Shown here in pieces: positions 23,605-30,827 of a stretch of 40,788 nt of DNA. Numbering within the stretch: position 1 is the stretch's first letter; every line of letters begins with the position of its first letter. The notes beneath the pieces are model-generated. The model was given only the letters and a program-made list of their open reading frames with translations, was not told the DNA's origin and ran no database searches. The stretch lies in contig NZ_BBCB01000021.1 in the NCBI RefSeq assembly GCF_001311825.1, positions 1 to 40,788 of the forward strand, given 5' to 3'. The position numbers and the translations under genes are program-made. Source of the stretch: Salidesulfovibrio brasiliensis JCM 12178 (GTDB taxonomy: Bacteria > Desulfobacterota > Desulfovibrionia > Desulfovibrionales > Desulfovibrionaceae).

Positions 23605-26076
23605 ATGAAAGCGTTAAAAAAACTCCCGATTCCAGGCACCGTCTTCGGCGTGGTCCTCCCCGCTCTGGTTGCGGTCGCCCTGCTCTCCACCTCCATCTGG
23701 GTATACCTGCTGCCCAACATGAAGGAGGCCGTGATTCAGCGCCGCAAGGAGACCATCCGGGAACTGACGCAGACCGTCATCACCCAGCTCGGCTACTTCG
23801 AGGATCAGGTGCGGACAGGAAGGCTAACCATGCCGCAGGCCAAACGACAGGCCGCGGCATTGATCCGCGACCTCCGCTACGGCAGCAACGGGAAAAGCTA
23901 CTTCTGGATCAACACCCTCGACGCTGTCGTGATTGCCCACCCATACCGACTCGACCATGAAGGGCGAAACCTCTCGAACTACACCGACCCGGACGGAAAA
24001 AAGATTTTCCTCGAATTCATCCGCGTAGCCAGAAACGGCGGCGGATTCGTTTCCTACACATGGCAGTGGAACGACCAGCAGGACAGGGCCGGGCCGAAGA
24101 CCTCCTACGTGGACATATTCAAGCCATGGGGATGGGTCGTTGGCACGGGCGTCTATCAGGCCGACATCGATGAGGAATTCACGGTCATCCGCAACAGGGC
24201 CTCAGCCTTCATGATCTTCGTCATCGGCATCACCGCCGGCCTCGCCGTGTACGTTGTCATGCGTATCAGGCGCGCCGAACGAGGGGTCAACAAGGCCATC
24301 CGCCAGCGCGAACGGCTCATTGCCGCCCTCAAGCAGGGCGAAGAACGCTACAGAACCATTGCGGACTTTGCCTACGACTGGGAAGTCTGGGTCGGCACGG
24401 CAGGAGAAGTGAACTACTGCTCGCCGTCCTGTGAACGCATTACCGGCAGGCCGCCCGAATCATTCTTCGAGCGCCCCAGACTGATGCGGGAAATCGTTTC
24501 CCCGGAAGACAGGGACTCATGGGACGCCTACGTCAAGTCCTTCCAGAAACGGGAAAGCGGCAGCCTCGATTTCCGCATCAGGCACCCGGAACTCGGTCAG
24601 CGATGGCTATCCGCGTCCGGGCAAAACGTCTTCGGCATCGGCCTCAAACCGCTCGGCATCCGCTTCAGCATCCGTGACGTGACAAGCCGCAAACACATGG
24701 AAGACCAGTTGCGCCACCAGGCCCTTCACGACCCGCTCACGGGACTGGCCAACCGGAACCTCTGTCTGGACCGCGTCCATCAGGCCATGGAGCGTTCCAA
24801 GCGACGCGACAACTACTTCTTCGCTGTGGTATTTCTCGACCTCGACAGGTTCAAGCTCATCAACGACTCCCTTGGGCACCACTACGGCGATAAGGTGCTG
24901 ACCGAAACAGCCCGCAGGTTACAGAAGAGCGTTCGCGGGCTGGACACGGTGGCCCGCTTCGGCGGGGACGAGTTCGTCCTGCTGCTTGACGAACTGGTCA
25001 CGCCCGGCGAGGCCATTCGCATCGTCAAACGCGTCCGCAAGGAGCTGGCCCGACCTTTCGACATAGACGGACACGAAGTTACGACCTCCGGCAGCTTCGG
25101 CATCGTGCTCAGCCCCACGGACTACGAGCAGCCAGACGATCTTCTGCAGAACGCGAACATCGCCATGCACCACGCCAAGGAAGCGGGCCGCAACCATTTC
25201 AAGGCCTTCACCTCGCGGATGCTGGAAAACGCCATGGAACAGCTTACGCTGGAAAACGACATGCGCAAGGGGCTGGAGTCCGGAGAGTTCTTTGTTGAAT
25301 ATCAGCCCATCGTGCTTGCAAAGGGCAACATGGTCATCGGCTTCGAGGCGCTGGCACGTTGGACACATCCGAAAAGAGGGTCGATCGCACCGTCCGAATT
25401 CATTCCCGTGGCGGAAGAAACCGGCATGATCAACGAGCTGGGCATCTTCGTACTGCAACAGGCGCTCAAGACCCTCGGCCGAATGCGGGCCAAGAACCCC
25501 AACGCAGTCCCGCTGTTCATGGCCGTGAACATCTCCGCAAAGCAGTTCTCGCAGCTCGACTTCTTCAACACCGTCTCTTCGGTGATTCAGGAGTCCGGCA
25601 TGCCCGGGAACCGCCTCAAGCTGGAGCTGACCGAGTCGGCCATCATGAACAACCCCAACCACGCCATCCGGATTCTGGACAAGCTCAAGCGCTCCGGCGT
25701 CATGCTTTCCATCGACGATTTCGGCACCGGGTATTCGTCGCTCACCCAGCTGCAACACCTGCCGGTGGACACCCTCAAGATCGACCGCAGCTTTGTCTCC
25801 CGCATGGTGGACGACCACGGCAGTCAGGAAATCGTGAAGGCGATCATTGCGCTGGCCCACAGCCTTTCCCTTGATGTGGTGGCCGAAGGCGTGGAGTATG
25901 AGAGCCAGTTGCAGGCCCTTCGGGAGCTGGGGTGCGAGAGCATTCAGGGCTTCCTGCTGCACCGCCCGCAGTCCGAGCAGTCAGTGGTGGAAATCATCGA
26001 CAGGCAGGCTCCCCTGCCCTCATGGTACATCGAACGCCTCGGTCAACGCAGAGCCAGACACGATGACGGGGCCTGA
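23605..26076 (+). CDS. Cache-PAS-GGDEF-EAL protein (c-di-GMP synthesis and/or breakdown)
   Basis: The 823-residue protein has a membrane helix (about 10-38), a periplasmic single Cache domain (about 40-195; GSNGKSYFWINTLDAVVIAH then PWGWVVGTGVYQADID), a second helix (about 203-222), a PAS domain (about 250-370), GGDEF (about 380-545) and EAL (about 560-805). Both enzymatic parts look intact: RFGGDEFVLLLDE with an RGLD inhibitory site five residues earlier, and FEALARW, AVNISAKQF, ELTESAIM, SIDDFGTGYSSL and VVAEGVE. It may switch between cyclase and phosphodiesterase activity. ATG 23605 is preferred over GTG 23599, though neither has a strong ribosome binding site. It follows the five-PAS cyclase by 59 bases. 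Confidence 0.95.
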   Translation: MKALKKLPIPGTVFGVVLPALVAVALLSTSIWVYLLPNMKEAVIQRRKETIRELTQTVITQLGYFEDQVRTGRLTMPQAKRQAAALIRDLRYGSNGKSYFWINTLDAVVIAHPYRLDHEGRNLSNYTDPDGKKIFLEFIRVARNGGGFVSYTWQWNDQQDRAGPKTSYVDIFKPWGWVVGTGVYQADIDEEFTVIRNRASAFMIFVIGITAGLAVYVVMRIRRAERGVNKAIRQRERLIAALKQGEERYRTIADFAYDWEVWVGTAGEVNYCSPSCERITGRPPESFFERPRLMREIVSPEDRDSWDAYVKSFQKRESGSLDFRIRHPELGQRWLSASGQNVFGIGLKPLGIRFSIRDVTSRKHMEDQLRHQALHDPLTGLANRNLCLDRVHQAMERSKRRDNYFFAVVFLDLDRFKLINDSLGHHYGDKVLTETARRLQKSVRGLDTVARFGGDEFVLLLDELVTPGEAIRIVKRVRKELARPFDIDGHEVTTSGSFGIVLSPTDYEQPDDLLQNANIAMHHAKEAGRNHFKAFTSRMLENAMEQLTLENDMRKGLESGEFFVEYQPIVLAKGNMVIGFEALARWTHPKRGSIAPSEFIPVAEETGMINELGIFVLQQALKTLGRMRAKNPNAVPLFMAVNISAKQFSQLDFFNTVSSVIQESGMPGNRLKLELTESAIMNNPNHAIRILDKLKRSGVMLSIDDFGTGYSSLTQLQHLPVDTLKIDRSFVSRMVDDHGSQEIVKAIIALAHSLSLDVVAEGVEYESQLQALRELGCESIQGFLLHRPQSEQSVVEIIDRQAPLPSWYIERLGQRRARHDDGA

Positions 26077-26078
26077 TC

Positions 26079-26555
26079 GTGCTCCGTTCTTTCATCGCAT
26101 TTCTTTTCCTAGTCCTCCTTGCTCCCTCTGCGCTTGCCCAGGAAGCCTTTCTTGAACGGGTCATCGATGGCGACTCCATCAGGCTGGTCATGAACGATCA
26201 AAACGTGGAAATCCGGCTCATCGGCATTGATGCACCTGAATACAGGCAGGAGTGGAGCAAGGCGGCCAAACGGTTCGTGGTAGATTTCCTGACGGGCAGA
26301 CACATCGAAGTCCGTTTCGACAAACAGCGTCGCGACAGGTATGGCCGAACGCTTGCATATGTATACGCCGACACCGCCATGCTCAATGAAGCGCTGGTGC
26401 GAAACGGACTGGCACTTGCCTACCCGATACCTCCGAACCTGCGGCACAAGGTCACACTTGCCCGGGCAGAGGCCGAAGCTCGCAAGGCTCGGGCTGGATT
26501 CTGGAAACAAGGCGGGCTGCGTCTGACTCCGCGCGAGTTCCGAAAACTTCACTAA
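26079..26555 (+). CDS. Exported staphylococcal-nuclease-like (thermonuclease) protein
   Basis: The 158-residue protein has a signal peptide (1-20, ending SALAQ) and one SNase OB-fold domain (about 22-145). Key motifs are RVIDGDSIRLV, EIRLIGIDAPEY with catalytic arginine and acidic residues, and RDRYGRTLAYVY with the second arginine. It should hydrolyse nucleic acids with Ca2+ in the periplasm or outside the cell, perhaps for nutrient recovery or biofilm DNA turnover. GTG 26079 begins two bases after the stop of the GGDEF-EAL gene, so it is probably cotranscribed with it. Confidence 0.9.
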   Translation: MLRSFIAFLFLVLLAPSALAQEAFLERVIDGDSIRLVMNDQNVEIRLIGIDAPEYRQEWSKAAKRFVVDFLTGRHIEVRFDKQRRDRYGRTLAYVYADTAMLNEALVRNGLALAYPIPPNLRHKVTLARAEAEARKARAGFWKQGGLRLTPREFRKLH

Positions 26556-26581
26556 AAAGGGCGACTCGTTCGAGCCGCCCT
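26554..26581 (-). terminator. Intrinsic terminator of the phage tail operon
   Basis: On the minus strand AGGGCGGCTCG pairs with CGAGTCGCCCT (one G-U pair) around a small loop and runs into TTTTT. The G-U pair exists only in the minus-strand RNA, which fixes its direction. It lies 17 bases past the stop of the last tail gene. Confidence 0.8.
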
Positions 26582-26597
26582 CTGCATATCCAACAGG

Positions 26598-27026
26598 TCA
26601 AACCGCTTCCGGCCACTCAACCACATCCGGAAATCCCGTCTGTTGCGGCACATCCCTAAGCGCCTGCCTGTAATCGGCCCACGCGGTTTTCTGCGCGTCG
26701 TCAAGCGGTGCATCCGCGAGCTGAGTCCAGTCGGACAGGCGCAGCCGCTCGTCTCGCTCTTTGCGAACGGTCACGGCCTCGGCATCCAGCCGCGCCGCCT
26801 CGTCCACCACCGCCGAAACAACCGTCTCGCGGTAGATCAAATCCTCACCCTTGCCCCACGTTGTTTCGTAGGTCGTGTACGGCTCGCGCCGGAGCGCCAC
26901 GGCCTCGTTGTAGCCCTGCGCGTCCAATTCCTCGCGTGTCAGGTCCGCGAAGCTGCGGACAACGCCGCCCATGACAATCTGTTTCGGCGGGTTGGCCCTG
27001 AAAGAACCATCGGGAAATCTCCACAT
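26598..27026 (-). CDS. Phage tail fibre assembly protein / tail assembly chaperone
   Basis: The 142-residue protein starts MWRFPDGSFRANPP, contains EELDAQGYNEAVALRREPYT, and ends with the family signature SDWTQLADAPLDDAQKTAWA, followed by DYRQALRDVPQQ and PDVVEWPE. Many tailed-phage fibre chaperones carry this C-terminal pattern immediately downstream of the fibre gene they help to fold, which is its position here (11-base gap). ATG 27026 follows TAAGGAGATATATC. Confidence 0.88.
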   Translation of the reverse strand: MWRFPDGSFRANPPKQIVMGGVVRSFADLTREELDAQGYNEAVALRREPYTTYETTWGKGEDLIYRETVVSAVVDEAARLDAEAVTVRKERDERLRLSDWTQLADAPLDDAQKTAWADYRQALRDVPQQTGFPDVVEWPEAV

Positions 27027-27037
27027 GATATATCTCC

Positions 27038-29260
27038 TTAAAATGCGTTGCTGTATTTGAAGGGCTGCGCGGCCCATGCGATGCCGACCGTGAGCTGACC
27101 GCTCCCATTCATGCGCGTGGATGTCGATCCGTTTTTGATGCCATTTGAGTGCGCCATGAACATACCAAGAGTCCATTCATCTCTGTCCGAACTAGGATAG
27201 AGCAACTGGTTGATGTATGGGTCATTGTACGGATTGCGCACCGTGTCATACAGGTGCCACGGCTGCACCGCGTCCGCGCTCTTCGCCAACACGATCAGCG
27301 GAGTGAATCCGAAGTCATCCCAAGGTCCGTCCGTGCTGCCGTTCCCAATATGGCTGAACACCTTGGAGAAGCCGGGAACCGAGCGGAAGAGGTAGGCGAC
27401 ATAGCTGCCAGTTCCCAAACTACTCGGTACGCAAAACTGTGTGCTTGTGTTGACAACCCAAAACCCTGCACTGGTGGTAGCCGCTTGCGTCAGGTTCAAG
27501 CAGAGGTATTTGTCTGCGCCCAAGTCGCGGTGGAACAACCACCAGTGGTCTACATCATCCAAACGTCTGACAAAACCGAACTCAACGGAGTCGCCTAGTG
27601 CGTGATCGAATGGCGTGGGGTTGCCGCTGGTGTGATTGATGCCCGAAACAATATCAAAACCGAACTCCGGCCCGCGCTTGAGGCAGAGGTCGATATACGA
27701 CGAGCCGAGGTCGTTGGTGATGGATTGGTTGCCGAGATCGTACCCATCCGCGTTGAACGCCGGGATTGCGCCGGGCTTAACATCTTCGGCATTGGTCAGG
27801 TCTGTGAAAAGACAGTTTTCAGGACCGCGCACCCTGTCTTGCAAGCACCACGAACGGGTGTTGTAGCGGTCCTTTGTCAGCACAGAGTCAGGGCCGAAGC
27901 CCAATCCGCTCACCGTTACATCCGAACCAGTACCGTTACGCAGCACCACGGCCACGCCAGTAGACGGGTCAAGCACATCCGGTTCCGGCAAGCTCGCGGT
28001 GCAGAGAGCCTTGAAGCCAGCGGGCGGCGCGTAGGTGAACCCGGTCGCGCCGTTAATGAGCGTGATACTGTTCGTGCTTCTGGCGTTCACGAACGGCGTA
28101 AGCGGCTTCACGGAGTTCACGCCATACACGCCCTGCAAGGCGTTGTTGAGCCTGACTTGAACCTCGTTCGTTTCGGCATTGTAGGCAAGAGAGATAACGT
28201 CACCGTCACCCCACGCGCTCACCGTTTCGACAAGCGAACCGTCCACCATGATATTCCCGTTGGCGTGGTAGTAGATGTACGCGGAACCCGCCCCTATCGG
28301 CCCGAACCTGTCATCATTGCACTCAGACAGCCCGACAAGTGACGCGCCGGGAGCGCCCGCGTTCTCGAACTCCAAGTACGCATTGAATCCGTCTATCGCG
28401 AAGGTTCCCCGCTGGTATCTGCTACCCGTCCCGTCACCCGTTGCGGTCAGGTTCCCGTTGGACAGATCGGCAGGGTAATAGCAAGTGAACGGGTTGAACG
28501 TGACGTAGTTGTTCCACGGCACGTCACCACTCTGCACAGGCGCACCGTTCACGGTCCAGTCGTTGCCGTTGCCGCTTGCGTCTTTGCCGAGGTCGGCGGC
28601 GTCCGCGAAGTCCGGGTAGCTGCCGTTTACGCCGTAGGCTCCAGTGTATCTTTTAGCCACCCACAACCCGGACACGACACTGGACCACTCGCCAAAGTGT
28701 TCGGGGCCGAGAGCCACATCGCCTATGAACTTCGTGTCAGCGTAATAACCGGAGTTAGAGAACGAGTCTGACCCCCTCTTGTTTATTCGGTGTTCCGTGA
28801 CGCTGTTAAATCCACCCTCGCCATTCAACGCGGGCCACGCTGTTACGGGGCTTCCGGTTATCCGAGAACCGTTGAGATACATCTTGACCCGGTCCTCTTG
28901 CGCGGCTTGCGTTGTATCCACGGCAACAACGATATGAGCGTAGTGCGTTTCGTCTTTGATTATTGCGTCAGCCCGCAGTGTGTTCACACCGCCAAAGATC
29001 AAGTTGAGCTTTCGCACACCATCCCCATCGCTCAGGAGAAGGTAATCCGACCCTGCATAGAATAGAACTCCATCGTTAATGTCGTTCGGCTTTACCCACG
29101 TTGAAAACGTCCACTTCTTTCTATCCCCGGCGATGGCAGGGGTGAACGAGAGGTAGTCCGTTTCTGTGAACAGCGCGGCACACCCGTCCGTGTACGGATA
29201 GACGTTCAACGCCGCCTCGCCACCGCCGACCCCCGAAAGCGGATGATCGAATGGCCTCAT
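27038..29260 (-). CDS. Large phage tail fibre with LamG-like and SPRY-like domains
   Basis: The 740-residue protein begins with a LamG-like lectin domain (about 30-215): YLSFTPAIAGDRKKWTFSTW, HIVVAVDTTQAAQEDRVKMY and LGKDASGNGNDWTVNG, a set common in fibres of marine phages. Residues about 255-405 resemble a SPRY-like sandwich, and the C-terminal part (about 425-740) has the repeating pattern SGLGFGPDSVLTKDR and DFGFTPLIVLAKS of a phage fibre domain (DUF7483-like). Together these suggest recognition of surface glycans or proteins. Its ATG overlaps the last base of the upstream stop codon (TAATG). Base composition is lower in GC than the neighbouring genes, consistent with acquisition by recombination. 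Confidence 0.85.
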   Translation of the reverse strand: MRPFDHPLSGVGGGEAALNVYPYTDGCAALFTETDYLSFTPAIAGDRKKWTFSTWVKPNDINDGVLFYAGSDYLLLSDGDGVRKLNLIFGGVNTLRADAIIKDETHYAHIVVAVDTTQAAQEDRVKMYLNGSRITGSPVTAWPALNGEGGFNSVTEHRINKRGSDSFSNSGYYADTKFIGDVALGPEHFGEWSSVVSGLWVAKRYTGAYGVNGSYPDFADAADLGKDASGNGNDWTVNGAPVQSGDVPWNNYVTFNPFTCYYPADLSNGNLTATGDGTGSRYQRGTFAIDGFNAYLEFENAGAPGASLVGLSECNDDRFGPIGAGSAYIYYHANGNIMVDGSLVETVSAWGDGDVISLAYNAETNEVQVRLNNALQGVYGVNSVKPLTPFVNARSTNSITLINGATGFTYAPPAGFKALCTASLPEPDVLDPSTGVAVVLRNGTGSDVTVSGLGFGPDSVLTKDRYNTRSWCLQDRVRGPENCLFTDLTNAEDVKPGAIPAFNADGYDLGNQSITNDLGSSYIDLCLKRGPEFGFDIVSGINHTSGNPTPFDHALGDSVEFGFVRRLDDVDHWWLFHRDLGADKYLCLNLTQAATTSAGFWVVNTSTQFCVPSSLGTGSYVAYLFRSVPGFSKVFSHIGNGSTDGPWDDFGFTPLIVLAKSADAVQPWHLYDTVRNPYNDPYINQLLYPSSDRDEWTLGMFMAHSNGIKNGSTSTRMNGSGQLTVGIAWAAQPFKYSNAF

Positions 29261-30308
29261 TACGCCACCGCCTTGAAGTCGTTGACGAGCATGGCGCGAA
29301 TTGTGCCGCCGCGCTCTGTGATCGTCAGCACGTCCACGGCGTTCGCTTCAGCGGACACTTCCCCCGGCACTCCGCCCGGCCAATGCCACGATGCGGGCCA
29401 CGCCACCGTGCGCCCTCCGGTTGCGTCTTGTGTCAGCGTGAGTTCGCCGGGGCCGGGATTCGTCACAGTCCACGTTGTGACGTCCTCAGACAGTGTGATC
29501 GCCGCCTTGGGCTTGTCTTCCATGTCCCACGCAAGGTCGCCCGCACTGATGGCGAGCGAGGTCTCGCCGTACCGCTGGGCCTGCGTCCACGTGTTGGCGG
29601 CGGCGAGCGGGGCGGCGCCAATGTCAGCGCAAACCTGCTGCGGCGTTCGGCATTCATACGCCTGCGTGGCCGCATCCACCCGAAGCAGGGCCAGTGCTGA
29701 AAGCTCTGCTGGGTCGGGGAGGAACCCGGCCCCCGCCGCCTGCACGGCCTCGTCTCTTGCCGTTTCGGCAGCCTCCCGGCACAGCCGCGCCAGCTCGGCA
29801 TGCTCGTAGGCCTCGGCAATATCCAAAGCTGACGGCCCGTTGGCGAGGTTGCCTTCCGTGTTCCAGCACAGGGCGGCCCCGTCCTGCGGGTCAGGCATCT
29901 CCACGCCCGACACCGCCGAGGAGACGCGCAGGCTCACGGCCCGGTCCAGCCGCTCGGAAAGGGACTGGCAGATCATGGTCAGCCGGTCCAGCGCCCGCTC
30001 ATGGGTTTCAGCGGGAAACGGCCCGTTCTCCATGTAGTCCACTTCCTGCACGATGGCCGGATTGCGCCGAATCACCAGCGCCTCGCCTTCCGCAGGCGGC
30101 ACATTCATGGTCAGGGTGCCGCCGTAGCGTCTCCTGCACCTTCGAGCATGTAGTCCACGCCCCGGTCCAGCACGTGCTCGGCCCCGTCGATGCCACGCAG
30201 CACGGCCTGCACATCAGCCTCCGCGATGAACAGGAACGGCACCGCGAACGCCTTGGTTGAGCCGTTGCCCCCGTAGGTGCAGCGGTTGGTTGTTGAAGAA
30301 ATAGTCAT
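29260..30308 (-). CDS. Phage tail fibre base / tailspike N-terminal protein, apparent frameshift
   Basis: Two frames together form one protein of about 348 residues. The first 60 residues (SSTTNRCTYGGNGSTKAFAV then PFLFIAEADVQAVLRG) are the typical start of podovirus fibre base proteins. The second frame continues MNVPPAEGEALVIRRN, VDYMENGPFPAETHERALDR and LTMICQSLSERLDRAV, the usual next segment in the same family. One added base near 30126 (gcc tac ggc for gct acg gc) joins them as EGAGDAYGGTLTMNVPP. The C-terminal part (about 170-348) is beta-rich (ETSLAISAGDLAWDM, TWTVTNPGPGELTLTQDATG). It should attach the large fibre to the tail. It lies four bases after the internal-type protein gene. 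Confidence 0.82.
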
Positions 30309-30311
30309 GCA

Positions 30312-30788
30312 TTACCTCCTGTTGCCATACAGTTTCGCGCCAAGCGAAAGCGCGGTTTTTCGGGGTTCAAGCCCTGCGGCCAACCGCCGGGAGTCGGCCT
30401 TTCTGCGCCCGGTGCGAAGGATGTCATCCGCCTGAAGCCGCGCCTCGTCGCGCACTTCCTGCTCCTCTTCACGGGCCTCGGCGGTAAGCGCGGCATCCAC
30501 CAATGCGCGCGAACCGCTCATTGCCACGCCTGACCGGGCCTTACGGGCCCGAATGGCCCCGAGACCGCGCTCCCCGCGCTCGCGCACTTCACGAGCCTCT
30601 TTTTCCCCTTCGCGCACGGCCTCCGATGCGTCATGCCGGGCCTGTTGTTCCTCAAGCAACGCCTGCTGCCGGGCGATGCTTTCACGGTCGCCCTCTCCAG
30701 TTTCGGATTGCAGGCCGGAAACTGCAGCGCCCGAGAGCATCCGCACTGCCCCGGTCATCTCCGAAGCGAGCTGTTCGTCCATTCCCAT
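30312..30788 (-). CDS. Small helical phage virion protein (internal-virion type, tentative)
   Basis: The 158-residue protein is almost wholly helical and very rich in Ala, Glu and Arg (ARQQALLEEQQARHDASEAV, EGEKEAREVRERGERGL), ending with a basic tail (KTALSLGAKLYGNRR). Its place between the nozzle gene and the fibre base gene is where podoviruses encode an internal or ejection protein such as the gp14 class. No specific family is recognised, so the role rests on position and composition. ATG 30788 follows AGGAGAATTCA. Confidence 0.6.
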   Translation of the reverse strand: MGMDEQLASEMTGAVRMLSGAAVSGLQSETGEGDRESIARQQALLEEQQARHDASEAVREGEKEAREVRERGERGLGAIRARKARSGVAMSGSRALVDAALTAEAREEEQEVRDEARLQADDILRTGRRKADSRRLAAGLEPRKTALSLGAKLYGNRR

Positions 30789-30827
30789 TGAATTCTCCTG
30801 ATTTGGTTTTTGGCCGTGAAACCCGGC

